DNA of 6,809 bases from Bordetella parapertussis. Lineage in GTDB: Bacteria > Pseudomonadota > Gammaproteobacteria > Burkholderiales > CAIKXV01. Position numbers and translations under genes: made by a program. Location of the stretch: positions 1 through 6,809 of the forward strand of contig CAMDXD010000222.1 in assembly GCA_945877995.1 (NCBI GenBank), in the 5' to 3' direction. Of the stretch, positions 1-6,291 are shown in pieces. The notes beneath the pieces were generated by a model. It saw only the letters and a program-made list of their open reading frames with translations. It made no database searches and had not been told where the DNA came from. Positions within the stretch are counted from its first letter, which is position 1; each line of letters opens with the position of its first letter.

Positions 1-71
1 GTGAAGCCTGCTGGATCTACCGCGAGCCGGTCGATCCGTCGCGCTGGTACCTGCACGGCCTGTTCGCATGA
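1..71 (+). CDS. imuB: ImuB (Y-family polymerase-like mutasome protein), C-terminal end only
   Basis: Reading from base 3, the first 22 codons run open to a TGA at 69-71 and encode a tail ending W-Y-L-H-G-L-F-A. An aromatic-rich ending of this kind (WIYRE... then RWYLHGLFA) is, from memory, typical of ImuB, the catalytically inactive Y-family polymerase relative that bridges the beta clamp and DnaE2. The dnaE2 gene follows 13 bases later on the same strand, which is the standard imuA-imuB-dnaE2 order. The catalytic-like palm and the clamp-binding motif are left of the window, so nothing can be said about their integrity. The assignment rests on a short tail plus gene context. A merely Y-family polymerase label would be the conservative alternative. 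Confidence 0.8.
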   Translation, partial: EACWIYREPVDPSRWYLHGLFA

Positions 72-84
72 CCGCAGACCCGCC

Positions 85-3000
85 ATGCTGCCGGCCTGCG
101 CTGAGCTCGATGCGCTCTCCAACTTCACCTTCCTGCGCGGTGCGTCGCATCCCGAGGAACTGGTCGCCCAGGCTTCGGCGCTCGGCTATCGCGCGCTGGC
201 GATCGTCGATGAATGCTCGGTGTCCGGTGTGGTGCGCGCCCACCTGGCCGCGAAGGAATGCGGGTTGCACCTGGTCATCGGGGCGCAGTTCGCGATCGCC
301 GATTGCCCGTCGATCGAACGCATCCTGCTGCTCGCCTGCAACCGCGACGGCTACGGCAATCTCTGCGAACTGATCAGCCTCGCCCGGGGCCGCATGGCCA
401 AGGGCAGCTATCGCCTGCAACTGGCAGACCTCGCGCGCGGGGTGCCGCATTGCCTGGCGGTCGTCTTGCCGGCATCGGCCGTGGCTGCGTCCGGCGGCGA
501 CGAATCGCTGGCGATGATCGGCAATGCCTTCCCGGGGGCCTGCTGGATCGGCGTGGTGCTGGCGCAGGGGCCGGACGACGGCGCGCTGCTCGAGCGCGCG
601 CTGCAACTCGCGGCCGGCGCTGGGCAGGACGCCGGGCCCGGCCTGCCGCTGGTCGCCTGCGGCGCGGTGCAGATGCACCGGCGCGAGCGCAAGGCCTTGC
701 ACGATGTACTGACCGCGATCCGCGAGGGGCTACCGCTGGCCGAGCTCGGCCAGCGCGTACTGGTCAACGCGGAGCGCTGCCTGCGTCCGATCGCACGGCT
801 GGCCCGCCTGTATCCGCCGGAACTGCTGTTGCAGTCGGTCGAGATCGCAGGGCGCTGTACCTTCTCGCTCGACGAACTGCGCTACGAGTATCCGCGCGAA
901 CTGGTGCCCGAGGGCGAGACGGCGGCGAGCTGGCTGCGAAGGCTCACCTTCGAGGGCCTCTGCGAGCGCTATCCGGAGACCACGCCCGGCCATGTGCTGA
1001 AGCTGGTCGAGCATGAACTCGCGCTGATCGCCGACCTCGGCTACGAAGCCTATTTCCTGACCGTGCACGACATCGTGCGCTTCGCGCGCGGCCGCGGCAT
1101 CCTGTGCCAGGGGCGCGGGTCGGCGGCCAATTCCGCAGTCTGCTACGCGCTGGGCGTGACCGAGGTCGACCCGGGCCGGATGCAGGTGTTGTTCGAACGC
1201 TTCATCTCGAAGGAGCGCAACGAGCCGCCGGACATCGACGTCGACTTCGAGCACGAGCGGCGCGAAGAGGTGATGCAGTACATCTACCGAAAGTACGGCC
1301 GTGACCGCGCCGCGCTCACCGCGGCACTGGCCACCTACCGGCCGCGCTCGGCGCTGCGCGACGTCGGCAAGGCGTTCGGGCTGTCGCTCGACCAGGTCGA
1401 CCGGCTGGCGAAGACCATCGCCTGGTGGGACGGCAAGCAGGTGCAGGACGAGCGGCTGGTCGAGGCCGGCTTCGATCCCGGCAATCCACGGGTCGGGCAG
1501 GTGGTCGACTTCGCGCAGCAACTGGTCGGCTTCCCGCGCCACCTGTCGCAGCACAGCGGCGGCTTCGTGATCGCGCGCGACCGGTTGACCCGGCTGGTGC
1601 CGGTCGAGAACGCGGCGATGGACGGCCGCACCGTGATCCAGTGGGACAAGGACGACCTCGACGCGCTCGGACTACTGAAGGTCGACGTGCTCGCGCTCGG
1701 CATGCTGACCGCCATCCGCCGTACGCTCGATGCACTGAACGCGTTCGGTGTGGAGCCCGGCCGGGACCCCAGCCGGCCCTGGCGGCTGCAGGACATCCCG
1801 GCCGAGGACGCCCGGACCTACGCGATGATCCAGCGCGCCGACACCATCGGTGTGTTCCAGATCGAATCGCGGGCGCAGATGACCATGCTGCCGCGGCTGA
1901 AGCCCAGATGCTTCTATGATCTCGTGATCGAAGTGGCGATCGTGCGGCCGGGTCCGATCCAGGGCGGCATGGTCCATCCCTACCTGCGCCGCCGGCAGGG
2001 CCTCGAGCCGGTCACCTATCCATCCGAGGCGGTGAAGGGCGTGCTCGAGCGCACGCTCGGCATCTCGATCTTCCAGGAGCAGGTGATGCAGCTGGTGGTG
2101 GTGGCCGCCGGCTTCAGCGCTGGCGAGGCCGACCGGGTACGCCGTGCGATGGCGGCCTGGCGACGCAAGGGCGGCCTGGAACCGTTCCGCGACAAGCTGC
2201 TCGCCGGCATGCTCGCACGCGGCTACAGCGCCGACTATGCCGAACAGATCTTCCGGCAGATCCAGGGCTTCGGCGAATACGGCTTCCCCGAGTCGCATGC
2301 GGCGAGCTTCGCGCTGCTGGTCTATGTGTCCTGCTGGCTCAAGTGCCATCATCCGGCGGCTTTCGCCTGTGGCCTGCTGAACGCGCAGCCGCTCGGTTTC
2401 TATTCGCCATCCGAGATCGTGCAGGACGTGAAGCGGCATCGCGTGCAGGTGCTGCCGCCAGACGTGACCGTGAGCGGCTGGGATTGCGTGCTGGAGGGCG
2501 ACGGGATCGACGCTACGGGAGCGCGTGCACCTGCACTGCGCCTCGGCCTGCGCATGGTGAAGGGCCTGTCCGAAGCCGGCGCGGCGCGGCTGGTGGCCGT
2601 GCGCGGGCAGTTGCCGTTTGCCGACCTCGACGACCTCGCGCGGCGCGCGGCGCTGCAGCGTGCCGACGTGAACGCACTGGCCGCGGCCGATGCCCTGCGC
2701 GCGCTGGCCGGGCACCGGCGCGAGGCCTGGTGGCAGGCGCTGGCGCTGGAAGCCGACACGCCGCTGACGCGCGCACCGCGCGATGCGGTGCAGGCCTCGC
2801 TGCTGCCGCCCACCGAAGGCGAGGACGTGATGCTCGACTACTCGACGCTCGGCCTGACGCTGCGCCGGCATCCGCTCGCGCTGCTGCGGCCGATGCTCGC
2901 CGGGCGCCGCCTGTCCACCGCCGACGCGGTGCGTGCCGCGCGCAACGGCCAGGTGATCCGCGCCTGCGGCATCGTCACCTGCCGCCAGCGTCCGTCCACC

Positions 3001-3231
3001 GCCAGCGGCGTGGTGTTCGTGACGCTGGAGGACGAGACCGGCCACATCAACGTCGTGGTCTGGCCGACGATCGTCGAGAAGCAGCGGCGCGAACTGCTCG
3101 GTTCGCGCCTGATGACCGTGTACGGCCATGTGCAGCGTGAAGGCGAGGTGGTGCACCTGGTCGCCGGCCGGCTGGTCGACGACACCCGGCTGCTCGGTCG
3201 GCTGGTGACCACCTCGCGCGACTTCGGCTGA
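85..3231 (+). CDS. dnaE2: Error-prone DNA polymerase DnaE2 (ImuC)
   Basis: This C-family polymerase of 1048 residues, the family's usual length, does translesion synthesis in the SOS mutasome with ImuA and ImuB. An N-terminal PHP domain opens with FLRGASHPEELV (residues 16-27). The palm carries GRGSAANS (343-350) and PDIDVDF (382-388), giving catalytic Asp383 and Asp385; a third Asp534 lies in LLKVDVLALG. A helix-hairpin-helix-like region follows at about 820-880, and an OB fold at about 957-1035 (VIRACGIV, then VTLEDETGHINVVVW). All three expected catalytic aspartates are present. The reading frame stays open to the window edge, but those upstream codons overlap the end of imuB and do not resemble DnaE2. 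ATG 85 matches the family N-terminus, so I chose it. No strong Shine-Dalgarno precedes it, so translational coupling to imuB is likely. The usual HxH of the PHP domain reads D9-A-L11, so its metal site looks degenerate. Any LexA box would be upstream, outside the window. QASLL at 903-907 faintly resembles a clamp-binding motif; this is weak. Confidence 0.96.
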   Translation: MLPACAELDALSNFTFLRGASHPEELVAQASALGYRALAIVDECSVSGVVRAHLAAKECGLHLVIGAQFAIADCPSIERILLLACNRDGYGNLCELISLARGRMAKGSYRLQLADLARGVPHCLAVVLPASAVAASGGDESLAMIGNAFPGACWIGVVLAQGPDDGALLERALQLAAGAGQDAGPGLPLVACGAVQMHRRERKALHDVLTAIREGLPLAELGQRVLVNAERCLRPIARLARLYPPELLLQSVEIAGRCTFSLDELRYEYPRELVPEGETAASWLRRLTFEGLCERYPETTPGHVLKLVEHELALIADLGYEAYFLTVHDIVRFARGRGILCQGRGSAANSAVCYALGVTEVDPGRMQVLFERFISKERNEPPDIDVDFEHERREEVMQYIYRKYGRDRAALTAALATYRPRSALRDVGKAFGLSLDQVDRLAKTIAWWDGKQVQDERLVEAGFDPGNPRVGQVVDFAQQLVGFPRHLSQHSGGFVIARDRLTRLVPVENAAMDGRTVIQWDKDDLDALGLLKVDVLALGMLTAIRRTLDALNAFGVEPGRDPSRPWRLQDIPAEDARTYAMIQRADTIGVFQIESRAQMTMLPRLKPRCFYDLVIEVAIVRPGPIQGGMVHPYLRRRQGLEPVTYPSEAVKGVLERTLGISIFQEQVMQLVVVAAGFSAGEADRVRRAMAAWRRKGGLEPFRDKLLAGMLARGYSADYAEQIFRQIQGFGEYGFPESHAASFALLVYVSCWLKCHHPAAFACGLLNAQPLGFYSPSEIVQDVKRHRVQVLPPDVTVSGWDCVLEGDGIDATGARAPALRLGLRMVKGLSEAGAARLVAVRGQLPFADLDDLARRAALQRADVNALAAADALRALAGHRREAWWQALALEADTPLTRAPRDAVQASLLPPTEGEDVMLDYSTLGLTLRRHPLALLRPMLAGRRLSTADAVRAARNGQVIRACGIVTCRQRPSTASGVVFVTLEDETGHINVVVWPTIVEKQRRELLGSRLMTVYGHVQREGEVVHLVAGRLVDDTRLLGRLVTTSRDFG

Positions 3232-3242
3232 GCCCGGCAAGG

Positions 3243-3281
3243 CTGGGGTCTGACCCCACGGGGGGCAGACCCCAGGGTTTT
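3243..3281 (+). terminator. Probable Rho-independent terminator of imuB-dnaE2, in a repeat-like hairpin
   Basis: Eleven bases after the dnaE2 stop, CTGGGGTCTG (3243-3252) is the exact reverse complement of CAGACCCCAG (3266-3275). The 13-base loop contains CCCC and GGGGGG, which can extend the stem. GG and then TTTT (3278-3281) follow on the plus strand, a short but plausible U tract. No T run exists on the other side, so it looks one-directional, serving dnaE2. The left arm is also part of a separate 13-base palindrome, GGGGTCTGACCCC (3245-3257). Confidence 0.6.
3245..3275. repeat. GGGGTCTGACCCC-type intergenic palindrome
   Basis: GGGGTCTGACCCC (3245-3257) is a perfect palindrome around a central T. 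A second, inverted copy of its core, GCAGACCCC (3265-3273), lies eight bases further on. From memory, GGGGTC-A/T-GACCCC palindromes recur between genes in many betaproteobacterial genomes, often as REP-like units. The sequence shows only this one cluster, so dispersal cannot be confirmed here. It overlaps the terminator call, and the two roles are compatible. Confidence 0.4.
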
Positions 3282-3292
3282 CGCGTCGCTCC

Positions 3293-3847
3293 CTAGAGGG
3301 ACGCCTGCCGCAACAGCGCCGCGAACCCTGCGACATCCTCCCAATCCTCCACCGCATCCACCGCCCCCTCCACCCGTCGCGCGCCGTCCGCGCTGAGCAC
3401 ATGCCGCCAGCCACGTTGAGCGCCGTCGCGCCGGAGATCGCATCGGTGTAGCTCGGCGTGAGCATCAGCGTCGCGCCCAGTCGCAGCGCAAGGCTGGTGG
3501 TTGCCGCATCCAGCCCGCGCAGCCGCGCACCGGCAGCCGAGGCGCCGAGCAGGGTCGCCGGTCGGAAAGCCCATGGCATACGCCGTGGACGGGCCCGATG
3601 GGCCGTCGCCGGGGGCTGCCAGCAGCGCGGTACGCAACTGCCTCACCTCCGGCCGCTGCGAGCCCGCGAGCATCACGCCCAGCGTGTCGAGCACAACCAG
3701 CTTCGCGTGCCGGCGTATCCGCTCCGGGATGTCCTCGAAGCGTGTCCCTGCGACGAAAGCGGCGAGTGTCTCTACCTGTCTACCAATGTCCCGTCCTTGC
3801 GGCAGCTGCGGAGTCCACCATGCGTCGCATCGCCCGCCGGCGCTCAA
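3293..3847 (-). pseudogene. MmgE/PrpD family protein remnant (internally deleted, frameshifted)
   Basis: Three blocks read like parts of an MmgE/PrpD protein (2-methylcitrate dehydratase/cis-aconitate decarboxylase family, normally about 450 residues). Block 1 (about 3593-3775) matches the family N-terminus: LAAFVAGTRFEDIP, then HAKLVVLDTLGVMLAGS. Block 2 (about 3397-3579) is in another frame and reads AFRPATLLGASAAGARLRGLD, continuing to LTPSYTDAISGATALNVAGGM, normally a mid-protein region. Block 3 (3293 to about 3394) returns to the first frame and reads ADGARRVEGAVDAVEDWEDV then FAALLR, like the family C-terminus, with stop TAG at 3293-3295. The segment between blocks 1 and 2, and roughly 200 residues between blocks 2 and 3, are missing. 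The upstream limit is uncertain: the only in-frame start candidate before block 1 is a TTG at 3847 overlapping the rnd stop (TTGA), and residues 1-24 from it do not look like the family. Non-functional almost certainly. The family assignment is from motif memory. Confidence 0.78.
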
Positions 3848-4923
3848 CGATCCAGAAGGTCACCCAATGCCTGGCCGCGCCAACCGGCAAGCTCAGGCGA
3901 CTGGTCGCCCCGTACCCATGCTTCCAGCAGTCGTCGTGGACAAAGGAGCGCCGGCGGCAGGTCCAGCTCGGTCGCCCGGGCCGCGACCTTGTCACGGACC
4001 TGCGCCAGCAGCTGGGCCGGTTCGCCACGGATAGGCGGTGGGATCGGTGGCAGCTCGAGCTCCTCCTCGCTCAAAGGCGAAGCCAGCAGTTCGAACAACG
4101 GCAGCAGTTCGCGCTTCGGGAAGCTGCGCTGTCCGCGCATCCGTGACGCCAGCGCATCGGTGTCGGCGGGCGGCGTCTCGACGAGGGAGGTGGCGAGTGC
4201 ATTGTCGAAGATCCAGGCGCGCGGACGGTTGATCCGGCGCGCCAGTGCTTCGCGCCAGCGCAGCAGCCGGCGCAGACGTGCCTGCACCTCGGGCGAGGAC
4301 TTCCATAGCGCGGTGAACGGCAGGTGCAGTTCGTCGTCTGGAGCCGGTCCTGCAGCAAGCCGGTCACAGTCTTCCTGGAACCATGCCGCCATGCGCCGTT
4401 GCTCGAGCTTCGCCGACAGCAGGTCGTGCATCGCCGGCAGGTGCACCACGTCGATCGCCGCATACAGCTTCTGCTGCTCGGTCAGCGGCCGCTGCAGCCA
4501 GTCGGAGCGGGTCTCGCCCTTGCCGATCTCGACATCGAGCAGCATCTGCACCAGCCGCTGGTAGCCGATGCCGGGTCCCAGGCCGGCAAACGCCGCGGCG
4601 ATCTGCGTGTCGAACAGCGCGGCGATCGGCGCGCCCGCGACCGGCGCCAGCGCGACCAGGTCCTCGCTCGCGCTGTGCATGATCTTCACGCATCCGGCGT
4701 CGGTGAGCAGCGGTGCGAGCGGTGCGAGGCCTGCGCAGCCGATCGGATCGATCAGCGCCGGCGGGCCGTCGGCCTGCAACTGCACCAGCGCGAGATCCGG
4801 CCAGAAGGTGTTGACTCGCATGAACTCGGTGTCGAGCCCGACGCGCGTCGATCCGGAAAGGCGGGAGAGCAGGGCCGACAGGCCCGCAGCGGTGTCGATC
4901 CAGGCGGCGGTGGGTTCAGTCAT
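3844..4923 (-). CDS. rnd: Ribonuclease D
   Basis: This 359-residue 3'-to-5' exoribonuclease of the DEDDy family trims tRNA and other small stable RNAs in the cytoplasm. All five catalytic positions are visible: Asp31 and Glu33 in GLDTEFMR, Asp88 in HSASEDLVAL, and Tyr154 and Asp158 in YAAIDVVHL. GYQRLVQMLLDVEIGKGETRSDW (about 120-142) is typical of the family. An HRDC nucleic-acid-binding domain covers about 212-285 (RLRRLLRWREALARRINRPR), and a second HRDC-like tail runs from about 290 to the end (LLCPRRLLEAWVRG). Length fits RNase D (E. coli, 375). The start at 4923 is forced: an in-frame TGA lies three codons upstream (4930-4932), and the next Met (35) is beyond Asp31 and Glu33. No Shine-Dalgarno precedes the ATG. 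The gene is divergent from the TRAP binding protein and abuts the MmgE/PrpD remnant downstream; no terminator is seen between them. Confidence 0.96.
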   Translation of the reverse strand: MTEPTAAWIDTAAGLSALLSRLSGSTRVGLDTEFMRVNTFWPDLALVQLQADGPPALIDPIGCAGLAPLAPLLTDAGCVKIMHSASEDLVALAPVAGAPIAALFDTQIAAAFAGLGPGIGYQRLVQMLLDVEIGKGETRSDWLQRPLTEQQKLYAAIDVVHLPAMHDLLSAKLEQRRMAAWFQEDCDRLAAGPAPDDELHLPFTALWKSSPEVQARLRRLLRWREALARRINRPRAWIFDNALATSLVETPPADTDALASRMRGQRSFPKRELLPLFELLASPLSEEELELPPIPPPIRGEPAQLLAQVRDKVAARATELDLPPALLCPRRLLEAWVRGDQSPELAGWRGQALGDLLDR

Positions 4924-4928
4924 GCGCG

Positions 4929-4934
4929 ATCATA
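4929..4934 (-). promoter_or_regulatory. Candidate -10 box for leaderless rnd transcription
   Basis: On the minus strand TATGAT lies five bases before the rnd ATG, matching the TATAAT consensus at five of six positions. Transcription starting about seven bases downstream would begin at or next to the start codon. With no Shine-Dalgarno present, this suggests a leaderless message. No good -35 hexamer is seen at 16-18 bases, so the call is weak. Confidence 0.3.
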
Positions 4935-4939
4935 AGCCG

Positions 4940-4969
4940 TTGGCGGCCGGAAGGGCTTGTGGCTACACT
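4940..4969 (+). promoter_or_regulatory. Candidate sigma-70 promoter for the TRAP binding protein
   Basis: TTGGCG (4940-4945) and TACACT (4964-4969) are separated by 18 bases and match the -35 and -10 consensus at four positions each. Transcription would start near 4976, giving a leader of about 65 bases before the ATG at 5041. The leader contains the inverted pair CCGGG (4981-4985) and CCCGG (4994-4998). This is the only reasonable promoter seen in the divergent gap. Confidence 0.42.
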
Positions 4970-5028
4970 CCCGTTGGCAACCGGGTGACCACGCCCGGCA
5001 GGACCGCACAGGGCACAGAACCCGGAAC

Positions 5029-5034
5029 GAGGAG
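5029..5034 (+). promoter_or_regulatory. Ribosome binding site deciding the start of the TRAP binding protein
   Basis: GAGGAG lies six bases before the ATG at 5041, ideal Shine-Dalgarno sequence and spacing. It favours 5041 over the in-frame ATG at 5086, which has only a poor G-rich run directly against it, and over codons further upstream, which look like leader sequence. Confidence 0.7.
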
Positions 5035-5040
5035 AAGGGC

Positions 5041-6285
5041 ATGCGAGGCAGGAGCAGCAGTGACGGCGGCAGGGATGCAGGCGGGATGACCGACGGCCGC
5101 GCGACAGGCGACGGCAGCACGTTGAATGCAGCCAGCCCTGGCACGGCGGCTGCCACCGAGGGCAGCGCGGCCGTCGTGCGCCGCCACCGCCGCGCTTTCC
5201 TGCAGGGCGCTGCCGCGTCGGCCACCGCCGCGGTCGCGGCGCCGGCCATCGCCCAGTCCGGCCCCTCGGTGCGCTGGCGGCTGCAGTCGAGTTTCCCGAA
5301 AAGCCTCGACACCCTGTTCGGCGCCGCGCAGATGTTCTGCGAGCGCATCGACCGGCTGACCAGCGGACGCTTCCAGATCCGCCCGTTCGCCGCTGGCGAG
5401 ATCGTCGGCGGCCTGCAGGTGCTCGACGCAGTGCAGAACGGCACCATCGAGATGGGCCATACTGCGAGCTACTACTACATCGGCCGCAACCGCGCGCTCG
5501 CCTTCGACACTGCCGTGCCGTTCGGCCTGAATGCGCGCCAGCAGAACGCCTGGATGTATTACGGCGGCGGCCTCGAACTGATGCGCGAGGTGATGCGCGA
5601 GTTCAACGTGATGAACTTCCCGGCGGGCAACACCGGCACCCAGATGGGCGGCTGGTTCCGGCGCGAGATACGCACGCTGAAGGACATGCAGGGCCTGCGT
5701 TTCCGCATCCCCGGCCTCGCCGGCGAGATGCTCGCGCGCATCGGCGTGCTGCCGCAGGTGATCGCCCCGGCCGACATCTACTCGTCGCTGGAGCGCGGCA
5801 CGATCGATGCCACCGAGTTCGTCGGCCCGTATGACGACGAGAAGCTCGGCTTCGCCAAGGTCACCAAGTTCTACTACTACCCCGGCTTCTGGGAGGGCGG
5901 CGCGCAGCTGTCGATGTATGTCGGCCTGAAGGAGTGGGAGAAATTGCCGCGCGAGTTTCAGCAGGCGATCGACGTCGCCTCGGCCGAGATCAACGTCAAC
6001 ATGCTGGCCGAGTACGACGCGAAGAATCCGCCGGCGCTCGCCCGCATACAGAAGACCGGCGTACAGGTACGGCCATTCCCGCCAGACGTGATGGCCGCGG
6101 CCCAGAAAGCGGCATTCCAGATCTACGACGAGGAAGCGGCGAAGAACCCGTCGTTCGCGAAGATCTACGCGAACTGGCGGGCGTTCCGCGACGCCCAGCA
6201 CACCTGGCATCGCACCGCCGACCTGAGCTTCGACAGCTTCGTGCTCGGCAATCCGCTGGGTGCTCCGCCTCCCGCGAAGAAGTGA
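5041..6285 (+). CDS. TRAP transporter solute-binding protein, DctP/TakP-like, Tat-exported
   Basis: The 414-residue product is a periplasmic solute receptor for a tripartite ATP-independent transporter. A twin-arginine signal is clear: RRAFLQG at 50-56, an Ala-rich hydrophobic stretch, and APAIAQ with likely cleavage after Ala71. The mature part begins WRLQSSFPKSLDTLFGAAQMF and shows MGHTASYYYIG (138-148), GNTGTQMGGWFRREI (Gln201), GLRFRIPG (Arg222) and ATEFVGPYDDEKLGF (Glu259). In TRAP receptors the Arg of the RIPG segment binds the substrate carboxylate. In the TakP 2-oxo-acid receptor a Gln and a Glu in equivalent-looking segments help bind sodium with the substrate. A 2-oxo acid or similar monocarboxylate is therefore a reasonable inferred ligand, not proven. 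The n-region before the twin arginines is unusually long and Gly/Ser/Ala-rich, about 49 residues from 5041 or 34 from the ATG at 5086. The gene converges with a DctM permease gene whose stop is 6 bases away. Confidence 0.93.
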   Translation: MRGRSSSDGGRDAGGMTDGRATGDGSTLNAASPGTAAATEGSAAVVRRHRRAFLQGAAASATAAVAAPAIAQSGPSVRWRLQSSFPKSLDTLFGAAQMFCERIDRLTSGRFQIRPFAAGEIVGGLQVLDAVQNGTIEMGHTASYYYIGRNRALAFDTAVPFGLNARQQNAWMYYGGGLELMREVMREFNVMNFPAGNTGTQMGGWFRREIRTLKDMQGLRFRIPGLAGEMLARIGVLPQVIAPADIYSSLERGTIDATEFVGPYDDEKLGFAKVTKFYYYPGFWEGGAQLSMYVGLKEWEKLPREFQQAIDVASAEINVNMLAEYDAKNPPALARIQKTGVQVRPFPPDVMAAAQKAAFQIYDEEAAKNPSFAKIYANWRAFRDAQHTWHRTADLSFDSFVLGNPLGAPPPAKK

Positions 6286-6291
6286 CCCTGT

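Noticed and set aside
1..84. Extension of DnaE2 upstream of ATG 85 to a GTG at base 1
   Set aside because: Those codons overlap the imuB end in another frame, and their translation does not resemble any DnaE2 N-terminus.
68..373. An ATGA overlap at the imuB stop opening a 101-codon frame
   Set aside because: It is out of frame with dnaE2, and its Arg/Ser/Pro-rich translation has no family features. The ATG at 85 starts the real gene.
3283..3304. CCCT-AG-AGGG dyad with flanking GCGT/ACGC as a second terminator
   Set aside because: The arms are asymmetric with a four-base bulge, the loop is too small, and no T run follows on either strand.
1672..3579. A 635-codon open frame on the minus strand opposite dnaE2, running into the MmgE/PrpD remnant
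   Set aside because: Only its first 60 or so codons resemble a protein family (block 2 of the remnant). The rest is His/Arg/Gln/Ala-rich antisense of dnaE2, as expected for a stop-poor shadow in high-GC DNA.
3458..4564. A 368-codon plus-strand frame opposite rnd and the MmgE/PrpD remnant
   Set aside because: Ser/Arg-rich antisense shadow; rnd on the other strand has all catalytic residues in order.
4963..6210. A 415-codon minus-strand frame opposite the TRAP binding protein
   Set aside because: Arg/Ala/His-rich composition without any family motif; the plus strand encodes a clear protein with signal peptide, RBS and conserved motifs.
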